Assembly (NCBI RefSeq): GCF_032854445.1
Contig: NC_088298.1
Span: forward strand, 1,670,160 to 1,734,159
Length of the DNA stretch: 64,000 nucleotides
Direction of reading: 5' to 3'
DNA from: Liolophura sinensis
Lineage: Eukaryota > Mollusca > Polyplacophora > Chitonida > Chitonidae
Positions within the stretch are counted from its first letter, which is position 1; every line of letters begins with the position of its first letter. Shown here piece by piece: positions 13,046-26,168 of the stretch. The notes below the pieces were generated by a model, which saw only the letters and a list, made by a program, of their open reading frames with translations, was not told the origin of the DNA and did no database searches. Both the position numbers and the translations under genes were made by a program.

Positions 13046-13540
13046 ACAAACGTACAAATATCCCACATCAGAGTGCTGCACCTTGTGAAGGTATGCGTCC
13101 CACTCAATCCCATAATTACAGGTACACCAGGAACAGATTACCTAATGATCAAAGACTATAATAATTACCTGAACAATCAGGTTGTTTCACCATCTTTATA
13201 TGGCACCGTCCGACACAGTAACTCCGCATGCAGTCTGAGATTTACTTAGTGCATTGCGTAAACCTCAGCCTCTCTACCACGTTGTGAAATCTGTGGCCGT
13301 TGTCGTGGTTTCTTTATTGATTAGCCGCGTTGAGATGTATATAAGGTAATGACAGAAAATGTTCAGGTAAATACAGCAGTATTGATCAGGTGTATGACGC
13401 ACAGGTACACGGACAAAGGGAGATAGTTTTTATACTTCATACAAGGGTTTATTGAGGGATTCAAAGTAAGGGCTATAAGGATGCCAGCACATGCTCTCTC
13501 AAAACCCAAATTATGTATTACTGTCCAATCCAAGAATAAA

Positions 13541-14072
13541 ACATCATACTGGTAAAATAGGAAGGTGAAATGCCTTCTTCCATCATTAAATAATCACTTG
13601 ACATTTTATTTAACATATGACCTCTTTGTGCCTACCATTGGATTAACAACATCATACTGGTGAAATGGGAAGGTGAAATGCCTTCTTCCATCATTAAATA
13701 ACCACGTGACATTTTACTTAACATATGACCTCTTTGTGCCTAACATTGGATTAACAACATCATACTGGTGAAATGGGAAGGTGAAATGCCTTCTTCCATC
13801 ATTAAATAACCACGTGACATTTTACTTAACATATGACCTCTTTGTGCCTAACATTGGATTAACAACATCATACTGGTGAAATGGGAAGGTGAAATGCCTT
13901 CTTCCATCATTAAATAATCACTTGACATTTTATTTAACATATGACCTCTTTGTGCCTAACATTGGATTAACAACATCATACTGGTGAAATGGGAAGGTGA
14001 AATGCCTTCTTCCATCATTAAATAACCACGTGACATTTTACTTAACATATGACCTCTTTGAACCTAATATTG
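13541..14072. repeat. Tandem repeat, 108 bp unit, 5 copies
   Basis: ACATCATACTGG begins at 13541, 13649, 13757, 13865 and 13973. Two variants differ at CACTTGACATTTTATT versus CACGTGACATTTTACT. Confidence 0.95.
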
Positions 14073-14764
14073 GGTTAACTGTAAGTATACAAAACTGAAG
14101 GTTTGATCGTATAAAAATTATGACTATAATAGCCTTTAACAATCTTTTTGTGCATATGTTTACAAGAATAGTGATGACAGCTGGAAAAAGCTGAGGTAAA
14201 AGCCGCCATTTTAATCAGGTGTGCTATGCAAAGGCACTGACAAAGGGAGAAAGTATTTAGTCACAAAAGTTTCGAAAGTGTTCCAAAGCCTGTAATCTGT
14301 TAATATGCACAAATCATACATTTATCTTTTGTGCAAACCACAGACGGAAAATGATGTACCAATAGTGGGGGAAATAGGTATGGTGAAATGCTCAAATATT
14401 TTACATCTTAAAATAACAATTTACTATTAATTCTTTTAGGTCACTTTCACAAAGGAATTAAAGATAGATCGGAACTTAATATATGCATACTACATGTATA
14501 TGCAAATGAAATTATGCATGTGATCACCAGCCCCAATAAACTTGACTCTTATACATGTACATGAAAATGGTCCATAAAAATATAAAATATTATTTCAAAT
14601 CGTCACTTTAAAAGAGTACATGATACAAGGAAATCATATTAATCTAGTAGGCTGTAGGCTGACTTGATGAGTATTTAATTCTATACATCTTCTCACACTG
14701 AATCGAAAATGTTCTCACCAACAATCGATCTGACATGGTACTATAGTCCGTGGTACATGTACTA
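14072..14764. other. No feature seen
   Basis: AT-rich sequence without coding pattern or recognisable element. Confidence 0.55.
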
Positions 14765-15440
14765 CCCTACTTTTTCAACCTTTTCAACCACCTCTGATGC
14801 AAATATTTTGACATCATTCTGAGAGAACTATGGGTTGTGGAGAAACACTTTGCACATGTTTTATGAAGCTTACACCTTTAGTGACACAAAAAGATCATTT
14901 TTTACACATCACAATATTTTGAAATCGTTCTGAGAGAACTATGGGTTGTGGAGAACCACTTTGCACATGTTTTATGAAGCTTACACCTTTAGTGACACAA
15001 AAAGATCATTTTTTACACATCACAATATTTTGAAAATCGTTCTGAGAGAACTATGGTTGTGGAGAAACACTTTGCACATGTTTTATGAAGCTTACACCTT
15101 TAGTGACACAAAAAGATCATTTTTTACACATCACAATATTTTGAAATCGTTCTGAGAGAACTATGGGTTGTAGAGCAACACTTTGCACATGTTTTATGAA
15201 GCTTACACCTTTAGTGACACAAAAAGATCATTTTTTACACATCACAATATTTTGAAAATCATTCTGAGAGAACTATGGGTGGTAGAGAAAACACTCTGCA
15301 CATGTTTTATGAAGCTTACACCTTTAGTGACACAAAAAGATCATTTTTACACATCACTGCCATTTTCATAATTTTGTCTGCATAAATTCCACTGTAAAAA
15401 GTGCTTCAGTGGTTGAAACGGTTCAGGATTTACAGTATTA
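14765..15440. mobile_element. MITE-like family E, full copy with internal tandem expansion
   Basis: Left end CTACTTTTTCAACCTTTTCA and right end GGTTCAGGATTTACAGTA are roughly inverted, and both occur in other copies (48.2 and 49.4 kb). The body holds five tandem 111-bp units (14813-15355). Confidence 0.65.
14813..15355. repeat. Tandem repeat, about 111 bp unit, 5 copies
   Basis: TTCTGAGAGAACTATGGGTT and CACATGTTTTATGAAGCTTA recur each unit with few differences. It lies wholly inside the family E element. Confidence 0.95.
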
Positions 15441-17629
15441 CAGTGGATGATTGTAACGGACATGCATTTTGGGTTAATTCCAAATCTTTACAACTCTGTG
15501 TCCAGCCCACTGTACTTTCTGATCGCATAATGATACGCCATGTAGCTACAATCACATTGTGCAGACAGGTATTGATAATAAATCAGGATTATAATCATCA
15601 TATTAGTGAAATAATTACACTTATTAAAAGCAGGCATACACTCTCTTCATGCAAGAGACGGCCCTGGCAAGTCACAGGTACGTACTCGTACCGTGTTTCA
15701 CCTAAAGTCTGGCATCTTTCAAGGGACACGCTTCACTTGATTCTGATCAATTCAATCATCTTATAGGACAACTTTAGAGTTTTTTGTGAAATTTTTCTAA
15801 TCGGGAAAACCTATGTGTTGACATCAAAAGATATCGTTTTAACATCTTAATGTGCTGCTGAAAGTGAATTATTACAGGCCAAACTTTAAGCGAAGTACAA
15901 TACAGTATAAAGTGTATGTTACACTGCTGCATTAGCTGAAACAATTACCATAAACTGAAATACCTTCCACGAACAGAGCACTCTGTTTACCCTCTACATA
16001 GACATGTGTACATGGATAACTGATACATGTATGTGTAGAATGCAAATAGCACTTTCCATACTATTTCAGAAAGCAGCAAATATACACACTGCAAACATGA
16101 ACATTGTACACATACAGGTAGTATTCTCCGTATTATGTACATCAGGCACTCATAAACTCCCTGTGCTCTTCCCCAACGCACGCACAGGTAATACACATTA
16201 ATTAATTCATTGGGACACAGACTAATTTGCTCATCTTGACTCTAAAATACTTACAACGCCACTGTTTTAACACCTCAAGATTAATCTTCCCCAGCATTAA
16301 GGACACAGCTGAGAATGATTAAATCTGTTACGAGAAAAAACACCAGAACGTGCGAGACCTGTAGCTGTGAGACAGTGTCCACCTGTTAGTAATCATAAGT
16401 ACGTCACCCCAATTCATCAGGTATATATACAGGTGAATAACTATGTTATACAAACTAAACCTCTGTGCAGTCATGCAATCAAAATGGACCCTTGACCTTT
16501 GTGACCTCTGATCTCTGACCTGGGGCACTGAACAAACCAATCAGAAATCTATCCATAAACACATAAATATTCATTATGCAATGCAATGAGCCGTGACACA
16601 CTGTTTCGCTTGTTTCGAAATGAGCTGATCGATGATTATCTGTCTATCAATTAATCAGAACAATGTGCTAAGAGGAAGAGGAAATCCATGCCACTGAAGC
16701 ATACCACCAACACACCCATATTAAAAGGAAAAATTATCTGTTTATCAGTTTTTGCCTGCCGTCATATTTAAAGGAGGACAAATTCAGGCAGTGAGAGAGG
16801 GGATATAAGTAGGACATTCTATTTAAAGTTGTCTGGGTAACAAATGGCCTGAGAAAAACATAACTGACATTATACTTATGATCACTACATGTGCGTATTT
16901 GAACGTGTTGTTGAAATGTTTACTCAAGCGTGAAAAAATTAAGCTATTTCCTAATCTCAAAATGAATGGGTTTTCTATTAAAAAAAAGCAGCTTTAACTA
17001 GAATATTTCATTGCTCATTCATGTAGTCCTACTATAAAACAGATAAAACTTCTGAATTTGACAGAAACAAACAGAATTTCCACATATAGTACTTCTTGGT
17101 GGCTGCAAACCTCTGCATCAGCCTCATGAAAAGGCAACGACTGTAAATATTTCTGAAATCTGCTTGTACATATACATGACCAAAAGAAATACATATACTG
17201 TATACCTATAGTATAGGTATATAGCACACAACACCTGGCCATATCAAGTGCAAATTTGCAACAGCTGAAGCTAGAACAAAGAACAGCGATGTTGTCATGC
17301 ACTCACGTCACTGAAACAATGACTCACTGAAAACATCTGTTTCATGCTGCCAAAAAGTGAGGGTAACCGGCAGCATCTGGTATTGAACTTGCCCCTGACA
17401 TATACCAAGCACAACAGTGACTGGACACGATTTTGCACGCACTATGTACACGTTCCAGACTCAATAATCTATCAGCCATTTTAGGGCCATGAGAAATGAA
17501 AATCAATATAGAGTGAAAGTGAAATACAAACGTTCATCATGAAAATGCAGTTGGGGTAGTTTTCTTCTGATGACGACAACATAACGTGCAGAAATATCCA
17601 GTCCAAATGAGCCTTTCCTTTTTCGGAGT
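15441..17629. other. No gene seen
   Basis: Mixed AT-rich sequence. Small palindrome at about 17200 (ATACCTATAGTATAGGTAT). Short open frames here lack codon bias or splice support. Confidence 0.5.
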
Positions 17630-18505
17630 TGTACTACTCATGTATTACAGGTCAAATAGCTCTCATGTACTACTCATGTATTACAGGTCAAATAGCACAC
17701 ATGTACTACTCATGTATTACAGGTCAAATAGCACACATGTACTATTCATGTATTACAGGTCAAATAGCACACATGTACTACTCATGTATTACAGGTCAAA
17801 TAGCACACATGTACTACTCATGTATTACAGGTCAAATAGCACTCGTACTACTCATGTATTACAGGTCAAATAGCACACATGTACTACTCATGTATTACAG
17901 GTCAAATAGCACTCATGTACTACTCATGTATTACAGGTAAAATAGCACACATGTACTACTCATGTATTACAGGTCAAATAGCACACATGTACTACTCATG
18001 TATTACAGGTCAAATAGCACACATGTACTACTCATGTATTACAGGTCAAATAGCACACATGTACTACTCATGTCTTACAGGTCAAATAGCACACATGTAC
18101 TACTCATGTATTACAGGTCAAATAGCACACATGTACTACTCATGTATTACAGGTCAAATGGCACACATGTACTACTCATGTATTACAGGTCAAATAGCAC
18201 ACATGTACTACTCATGTATTACAGGTCAAATAGCACACATGTACTACTCATGTATTACAGGTCAAATAGCACTCATGTATTACAGGTCAAATAGCACACA
18301 TGTACTACTCATGTATTACAGGTCAAATAGCACACATGTACTACTCATGTATTACAGGTCAAATAGCACACATGTACTACTCATGTATTACAGGTCAAAT
18401 AGCACACATGTACTACTCATGTATTACAGGTCAAATAGCACTCATGTACTACTCATGTATTACAGGTAAAATAGCACTCATGTACTACTCATGAATTACA
18501 GGTAA
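17630..18505. repeat. Minisatellite, 36 bp unit, about 24 copies
   Basis: Unit CATGTACTACTCATGTATTA plus CAGGTCAAATAGCACA. Some units are shortened or carry AAT or TCT variants. Since 36 is divisible by 3, several plus-strand frames stay open (12-residue repeat); they are by-products, not a gene. Confidence 0.95.
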
Positions 18506-19679
18506 ACATAATGACTTTAAGTCTATCACTCACAAATAAAATCTCCATCAAACAAAACTTTAGTGCAACAACATGTATGCAAATGTTACTTTCTCCTAGG
18601 CAAAACTGAATTCTCAAACAACTTCCAGGGGGTTAATCAACTATCATGCTCTGAATAGCTCTGAATCTTCAACCATACACAGGCTTAAGCTAAACACGTG
18701 TTTCACGGTCTAGGTCATTTTACATGCATGTCCAAGTACAGGCCAATAAGCTGATCAAAGTTTTGGCACGAGACTAGAAAACATAAATGCAAACTGAATC
18801 AGTGAGATTTGAACTGTATCCTGCTCACCCATAAATCAATCAGGGTTACACAGAAATTTCCAGATGCCTCAGAGATCACAGAATCCTTGCATTAACCAAC
18901 ATACATTCATTAATGTTGCTGTTCAAGCAAGCTTCAGGGTTAGAAGGTTTATTGTTGTTTATGAAGGTAGCTAATTAGGCTGATCAGTAAATTAGGACAA
19001 ATCAAAACATTTGCACTGCATGCTTGATAAAACCCAGGTAAGAAACCCAGAAGAAATCCATCCAACTAAATTACCAGATTTTACACCAACTTCAATTGCT
19101 TCAGGTAAAACAACCCAAGACAGAATTAATGTTCATATTTCAAAGATATTTTTTAGAAAAAAAAAAATTGCCTAGAGCCCTGCATAAAAATCAAGAAATA
19201 CCAGGCTATGAAATAAACCTCTAAAAGCACTGACTGCAGGGGCTGAAATTAAATACAAAATTTCACTGGTCAATTGGACTATTTTTTTTGGAGATCTTCT
19301 GGTTTTCCTCCATATTCACCCAGTCAGCAGTTACTTAAAGGAGAACGTGAACAAAATGATCCATGATTTATTTTCATCAAACTTTTTTTTCGATGATTGT
19401 TTGTTCACGAACTAGTGCCTATAACTGCACTGAATGTTTATAAATCATTGGCCAGTTGAATTGCGTAATTAACTCTAGTGGCGAAAACCAAATTCTACTT
19501 GCCTTGGGCAAGAGACTCATTCTGATTTTCGAGCCCTGTACTACCTGTAAAATACAACAGCTGAGAGAAACCAGGAGAGCTCCCAAATAAGTCAGTCAGT
19601 TTCAACTGACCAAACAGTTGACCTCAACACAAAAGCGAACCCATTCACTGACTCAACTTTCCTCCATACCCACAATACT
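18506..19679. other. No gene seen; intron downstream of the last visible exon
   Basis: AT-rich. TTAAAGGAGAACGTGAAC at 19336 resembles the end of a MITE-type element, but no partner end was found. Confidence 0.45.
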
Positions 19680-19862
19680 GTACTTCTTCAACCTTTTTGC
19701 ATGTTTGCAAGGTATTTATTCAAGCATACTTTGAAGGCACTATTCTGTGAAGGGTGATGGAATTGCACTCTTTGTAAAGCCCTGAAATTGGCCAATGTAG
19801 TTTTGTCTCCAAAATCAACTTTAAAATGTGTATAAATCACATTGAACGTTGTTTTTTCATAT
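19680..19862 (+). mobile_element. MITE-like family C copy
   Basis: TTCTTCAACCTTTTTGCATG start and the family core CATACTTTGAAGGCACTATT; ends close to the exon at 19923. Confidence 0.65.
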
Positions 19863-19922
19863 GCAAAAAAGTTTCAGGAGTACCTGGAATTACAAACGGT
19901 GAGTCAAAAAGAGGGGACCTAC

Positions 19923-20203
19923 CTGTTCCCAAGTCTAAGGTGGCAGAGACATTTAGATGTGACTTCCTTACTGACGACTTGTCCTTACGCTTCTTTTTGG
20001 TATGGTCCTCGGATCCCGTTACGGAAACAGACGCGCTGTCCGCTACACTTGTCAATGTGCTGTCACTGTCAGTTGGTTTCCGAGAGGCATCAAGCACGTC
20101 AACCAAGGGGGGCAACTTTGTAACTGCCGAATCCAAAGTTACCTCCCCTGGTTTGCCTTGTTCTGGGGAGGCCAGAAGCTCAGCTGCAGAAATCTGTTGT
20201 TCT
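19923..20203 (-). CDS. Coding exon downstream of the giant exon, supervillin-like gene
   Basis: Acceptor TGTTTTTCTAG|A and donor GGAACAG|GTAGGT are both good. The 281 bp exon starts with one base completing the Ala codon begun at the end of the giant exon (GC|A) and ends with one base. It encodes 93 further residues, beginning EQQISAAELLASPEQGKPGE, with a central SDSTLTSVADSASVSVTGSE and a basic run TKKKRKDKSSVRKS that could be a nuclear localisation signal. No stop is reached, so the gene continues below 19923 across a long intron. I saw no convincing further exon between 1 and 19922. Confidence 0.75.
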
Positions 20204-21115
20204 CTAGAAAAACATAAATAATAAACACAGGTTTATTAGTTCCTCAAAACGCAGGCTGGTTATGTTTTTGTCAGTATTAATACGTGTGTCTGTTGGTGTC
20301 TGCCTGTCTGTCTGTGTCTGTCAGCAACTTCACGCAAGAAGTCAAGCCATCCACAGATGTGGATGTAATTTTATGAACATGTTAGTCTTGTGCAAAGGAC
20401 CAATTTATTAAATTGTTGGTGGTGACCGAGCTATGGAGTCTTTGAAAGACTTTTAGAGATGGAATTTAAACACTTAACTAGGCAGACTCTGAGGTGACTT
20501 TTAGTTATACGTAGGTTGCGTGGTACCGCTGGTTATGGTTATTACTTAATAAACATGTAGGAAGATTTAATTGTGACTTAATTGTGACTATTTTTGCACC
20601 CTATTTTGTTATCGTCCGAGACCACATCTTGGCTTTCTGTAGTTACATGTACATGTATGATGTCTGGGCACTACATGTATCATGTACACAGGCACAGGGT
20701 CTACATACAGAGAACAGTTCAAGTTTTTTCCTAAAGTCTGTTATTTATCTTAGCCTTTAGCAAACGGAGATACCTGCATCACGTTTTACAATATCAAAAC
20801 TGTGCAAAACTCAGTTGTAAGGTTTTTGATCAGAGCTTATGTATAAGATTACAGATCTGTAGATGTAAAAATAGTTTTAAAAAATAGGAAGTGAAAATGT
20901 TCATTTTAAAGGCAAACAAATGTCATAAATTATTACTGTATTTTTGGTTTCAAAATCTGCATTTTCTCAGTAGGATATCAGACTACCTTAGTAACAAGCC
21001 TCAAAACACCTTCCTAAGATCAACCTAACTCTCAGAATAAGGTAAAATGAGTAGCTTACCCAAGAAAGAAATTTAGGTCAAATGTTTTTTTGTTTATTGG
21101 TAATTGTCAACTTAC
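20204..21115 (-). other. Intron between the giant exon and the next exon
   Basis: Bounded by GTAAGTTGAC and TTTTTCTAG. Holds a degenerate family D repeat (about 20895-21015) and TACATGTACATGTA at 20644. Confidence 0.75.
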
Positions 21116-24100
21116 GCTTGGGCCTCTCCTTTTTCTGCCTCTGCACGCTCTCTTGATTTGGACCGTTCCTTAATTCTACGTCTCATCAGGGGGGAAATTC
21201 GCTTCTTCTTCCCACCAGGTGGCACCAATGACCCATCTGCTGCTTTCTCCGCCTCCGAAGAACTCGAACTAGCCACATGTTGTTGCCTCATCAGTTTTTT
21301 CTTCACTCCCTCCTCTAAATACTTCTGATTCCTTCGAAGCAACTCGTCGAGGTTGTCGGGCGATTCTGGAGTCTTGGACACAGGTGGTTGTTGTTGTAAT
21401 GTCTTTACGGGAGTTTTCAACTCTGAGGTGACATTAACTTGAGGTTCAGCCTGTTTTCCGTCTTTGCTCCCTGGAACAGTTATGCTACTTTCAACTACTT
21501 GCAATTCCTCGGACTCTGTAACTTTTGTCTTTCCCTGGGAAATAGCTTCAGGTGTCTCTAAAGTCATTTTGTCAGCTACCACCTTGGCTTTTGATGGACC
21601 TTCTTCAGTTTTAGACTCCTTCATACCTGACAAAAGCTTCGCTTGTGGTGGAATCGACTGTTGGTTGTTCTGACTCACTTTAGCTGACACAGCAGCAACC
21701 ATTGGTTGACCACTACCGGCATATGTTGTCTCGACAATATCGTCTTTCTTCTCTGTCCCAACTGGACTTCCCTGTAGTCTTTCTTGGCTCACACTGGCTG
21801 TTGTGACTTTAGCTTCACTGCCCTTCATATCCGATATATCCTTCTTGGTCTGCTGGGGGAACTGTCTGGTTTCTGTTCTGGCAACATCTGCTGTTCTAGT
21901 GTCTTTTGGGATTGTTTCCATTGTTGGTGTTGATGTTACTTTGGTAATATCTGTTTTAGTTTCCTTTAAAACTGTTGTACCTGGAACATTTCCTGTTGTA
22001 GTGTCCATCTGAATTTTTCCCGAAGACAATTTAGCTGTTGTTGCAGTGATGTTAACAGCTGTTTTCTTAGGTGTTTCAGATGTTAATTTGGCATTTGGTT
22101 TGGTGGTATCAGCAACAGTTTTCTTATCAACAGCTTCAGTTGTTGTTTTTCCTGATGTTTTGACCGTATCTGTCACAACCGTTTTGACCTCGGCTGGGGT
22201 CCGCTTTGCAGCTTCTGTGGGCAGGTTTTGACTCGGAGCTGTGGTTTTGGTTACCGGTTTTCCTGTGCTGCGAACAACTCTTACTATTTCTTCTTTCTCG
22301 GGAACTTTCTTAGCAACAGCTATTTCCACCTTTGTCTCTGCTTTGTCGACTTCCTGTCCCTCTATCAAAAACGCACCAGAGTCACCAGACTTCTTAGCTC
22401 GCCAGTCACTTGCATCAGACTGTACGGGTGGGGATGTGACACTCACTGTTGATGTTTCTTCAGGGGGCTCTTGTCTAAAGGGTTTTACCTCAGCAATTTT
22501 CTTCGCTACATTTTTACTTGTTGCCTCGAGCACATCTGCATCCTTCACTGCGCTCTTGGTTCCCCTGGCAGCCTCATGATGTTCCTTACTGAGATCCTTT
22601 GCAACAGTCTCCGGCATTGCCACAACCTCGTCCATTATGGTGTACCTCAGAGTGGCTAGTTGTGGTTCAGGAGTTGGCTCCTTCTGATTTTCCAAATGAT
22701 CTTCAACAGGCAGATCCACTGAAGGACTCACCACCATTTCCACTGGTTTTTCCTCAGCAGCTGTAGAAGCACTTCCAGTTTTTGTTTGACCATAGCTAAA
22801 CTCTGCATCAGCCTGTAGAGGTGGATTTCTTTGTGACCTTGAGGAGATTTGATTTGATCTCGAAGCTGCATCAACAGCCTTTCTCGCTGTTGGACCCTTG
22901 TTCTTTGATCCTTTGGTTTTGACTTTAGCGCTTTCCTCTTCATCTGACTTGGGACGTTTTGACGCCGACTCCTCCTGACACTCGGCAGGCTCCACAACTG
23001 ACCTTGGCCGTTTAGAAATCTGGGACTCCTGCGGTGGATGCTCCGCCTCCTCCTGCAGAGGTGCAACACCTGTTTGAGATTCAAAACCAAGCACCATCTT
23101 TGTGTCCACGAACTTTTGTGGTGTTGCTGTCTCAGCAAATAAACCATCTTTAGATTTTTCTTCTTTTGATTCTTCTGTTTTGATAAAATGCTTGGAGACA
23201 GGCGAATCTTGGAAGCGCTCAGTGAGATGAGCCAGTTGTTTTCTCCTCTCTGCTTTGTACCGCTTAATTCGGTCCTCCCTGCTTTCCGAAGGTGTTTCAG
23301 CGAAGCTTTCTCCAACAGACATGTCCGGCATGGCACTGCTTGGCTTGGGCACAGATGACATGGCCAATTTGCTTGGTTGACTTACTTCCAGTTTCTTCTT
23401 TCCCCGATCCAATTTATCTGTCACTGATGAATTCACTGACTTCACCATCTGTCGGCTGGGAGTCTTCTGTACTAGACCTTCTGATGACCTTGAAGCAGCC
23501 CTGTTACTGTCCGGTGCAGATGAATCTGAATCGCTTCGTTTCGGAATGCGGGAGCGATTTGGAGTGGAATAGCTTTGTGAATCCTCCACAAACTTCTCTG
23601 CCATTGAGGCTGGGGGTTCGGCTGTGATCTCAGAAGTGACATCATGGTATTGAACTTGTCCTGACAGAGGGCGCTCCTCTCGACTCCGGAGAGCCTTTCG
23701 CCAGGCCGGACGCCCGAACTGATCTGTTGATTGTGCCTCAATAGATACCTTTGTCTTGATAATTGGCCTTTCAGTTCCAAAGGACTCTTTGAAGACTTCA
23801 TCGGACTCCTCCGTGAGCCAGTTATCTGATACTTCGACACGGGTCTCACTCGTTGGTTGAACTGTCTCGGCAGAATGAGTATCATCCACTAAGACATTTG
23901 TCTTCCCTTTGGCAGGATCCATCTTGCGCAGGGACCTCCGGGTTTCTGACCTATCAAAGCTGTCGTTGTTGGCATCCTTCCTGAGCGGTAGCGTACTTCT
24001 GAGGCTACTCCGTTTAAACACGTCTCCTGACAGTGTCTGTTCAGCACTTGTCTCGACATCGCGTCTGTGCTGACGCAGAGAACTCCTCATTTCTGCTCGT

Positions 24101-25273
24101 CGCAGGAAGTCATCTGCCGGCGTTTTTCCTATCCGTTCAAAACTTTTCTGACTCTGTACCTTCATTTCAGATTTCTGAACTGGAGTGTCCAAGGCTGTTT
24201 CTTGCGGTGGAACATCTTCATGTTTTCGTTCCGAAGCTAAAATTTCCTCTACGGCACCCGAGGACTTTGACTGGCCGGTGTACTTTTGTAACCGCCGTTT
24301 TAAGACAGACCCCCCGAAAGCCTCTGTTCGCTTTTCTGTTCTTTTTATTGAAGTGTCTTCCAAAGCAGTGCTTCCAAACTCTCGATGAGACCTTTTTGGC
24401 TCCGAGCTTTGCTCGTGTTTTTCTGACACCTTGGCTTTGGATTGCCAAGTAGAGGACATGCCGGATCTACCTTCCCTTTCTTTTAAATCGCTTTTAACAC
24501 TTTCTGTTGATTGTCCCATACTGCCTGTTTCCCGCAACGACCGACGTGCAGCACTTGAACCAAACCTATCTCTATTTTCATTCTGCTGAGTGGATTTTTT
24601 CAAACTTTCAATGCGTGATGCGACCTGAACGTTGGCAATTTTCTGGATTTCTCTTCCCTTAAGCTGAACAGGGGTTTCCGTTGACTCAGTAATTACTGTC
24701 TTTTGTGTTCGTGACAAATTTGATAATTCCCTAGAGTCTTTTTTCTCAGATACTTCCCCGCTCACATTCCTAGCTGACCGTCGCGTCAAAGCACTTCCAA
24801 ATCTAGACTTATCATCGTCTGTTTTTTCTCTCAAGGACCTACGCAGACCAATTCCGCCGAATTTCTCGGCCACCAAATCCAGAGATCTGACTTTGCCCGC
24901 CGAAGCAGACACTCCCTTGGAATTCTCCTTCTCACGTCGAGACTCCTCACTTGGATGTGATAACGGCCTTGCACTGGAGTAGCCAAACCGTTTTCGATCT
25001 GATTCTGTTGATGACACATCTGAACTGGTCTTCTCATCTCTCTCTGTCCGCGTAAGTCGAGGTGACTCTCCAACAGATCTGCCATTCTGGGTGCTGTCCC
25101 CTGACGTATTCTGTAAACCCCTGCGTCCCGCAGCACTCCCATACGAGCTCTGCAACCTGCTCGATGCCCCTAAGGAGCCAGGGGTCTGGGATGAAGAGAA
25201 GGTGTGACTAGAACTGGACTGGCGTGAATCTCCACGACTTGAATCGCTGACTGTGCTAGAAACACTACTGCTT
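21116..25273 (-). CDS. SVIL: Giant coding exon, supervillin-like N-terminal disordered region (about 1386 codons)
   Basis: Open for 4158 bp between acceptor TTGTTTTTCAG|A and donor CAAGC|GTAAGT. At about exon residues 669-682 lies RIKRYKAERRKQLA, close to a motif I know from the N-terminal region of supervillin, an actin-, myosin- and membrane-binding member of the villin/gelsolin superfamily. Other visible parts: a Ser-rich start; degenerate repeats FGxxxxRRSLR at about residues 138, 160, 238, 322, 444 and 522; basic clusters SKRPRS and SKRPKS near 755-775; a Thr/Lys-rich tract at about 1005-1090; a short helical segment LDELLRRNQKYLEEGVKKKL near 1308; and a basic tail KKKRISPLMRRRIKERSKSR. 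The basic clusters could be nuclear localisation signals. No gelsolin repeat or headpiece is present; these would be downstream, outside the window. The coding call is near certain; the family name rests on one short motif. Confidence 0.7.
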
Positions 25274-25437
25274 CTGAAAAACAACAATGTTTTTGTGTAA
25301 TAGATTTTTGACAATTAAAGCAGATATCAACACTAATTACGCTCCCAACAGCATTGGAAATCCAAAAACTCTGATATTCTTTCAATGAAATTATATTTGC
25401 GCACCAAACCTGGATGAATCTGTACCATTAAGATTAT

Positions 25438-25554
25438 TAATTTATTTATTTTACGCCGTACTCAAGAATATTTCACTTATATGACGGCGGCAAGCATTAT
25501 GGTAGGAGCAAACCCATGCCCATCCACAGGTTGATGGCAGACCTTCCCACGTAC
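25438..25554 (-). mobile_element. SINE-A headless copy with 10-bp target duplication
   Basis: Flanked by CCATTAAGAT at 25425-25434 and 25555-25564. It begins (minus strand) GTACGTGGGAAGGTCTGCC and ends in the AT-rich tail. It lies in the 630-bp intron between the 26.1 kb exon and the giant exon. Confidence 0.85.
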
Positions 25555-25903
25555 CCATTAAGATATAACCATGGCAGTTCTGTAGAATTTTCTTCCACAG
25601 AAGTCATTTAAACTGTAAAATGAAATTATCACCATGCATGAATAAAAATACATTAATCTCTTATAATCCCATTGAATATTTTTGCTGATCACCCTGCTGT
25701 TTAAACCCATGAACAGAGTTATTTGTTGTGAAAAAACTGAACAAAATAACATGATTAACTGTATTTAAAAGCGAAATATTCACTGCACAATCTTTGATGT
25801 GACAAAGCAGTCCTACATCTGCCCAAAATGAGGTAAAAAATTTTTGTGAGTATGACATCGAACACTAAACGAATCCATCAAATAAATCCAGTATAATTCA
25901 AAC

Positions 25904-26168
25904 CTGCTGGAGTGGCCAGATCTGGGTTGGGACAGCCTGCTGGGGGAGTCGTAACTTCTGGTGCTCGTGTCATACCTTCTGCTGGGTGAGTCGTAGCTTC
26001 TGCTGCTTACATCAGAGGTTTTTGTGGACCGTGTACCGTGCTGGTAGGTCCTGGTTGGCCTGTCGTAGCTGTTGCTACTAGAGCCGTATCTTGACATGCT
26101 AGCCTCCACGAGGCTGGTGTAGCTGGGTTGGGGGACGCGGCCGTATGACGGACTGACTAGAGACGAAC
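25904..26168 (-). CDS. Internal coding exon of the supervillin-like gene, Ser/Tyr/Arg repeats
   Basis: Acceptor GTATTTTCAG|GT, donor CCAGCAG|GTTTGA. The 265 bp exon starts with two bases completing a Gly codon and ends with two bases (AG) completed by the A that opens the next exon. The translation begins SSLVSPSYGRVPQPSYTSL and then carries short repeats of the type SRSYDSPSRRYDTSTRSYDSPSR. It is Ser-, Tyr- and Arg-rich and predicted disordered. The exact agreement of phases on both sides and the same compositional style argue that it belongs to one transcript with 28799-28927 and 21116-25273. Confidence 0.75.

Noticed and set aside
17586-18494. Overlapping plus-strand frames of up to 196 codons
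   Set aside because: By-product of the 36-bp minisatellite; several frames are open over the same DNA.
22728-23885. Other-frame open readings over the giant exon
   Set aside because: Shadows of the main coding frame; the splice signals and the family motif are in the chosen frame.
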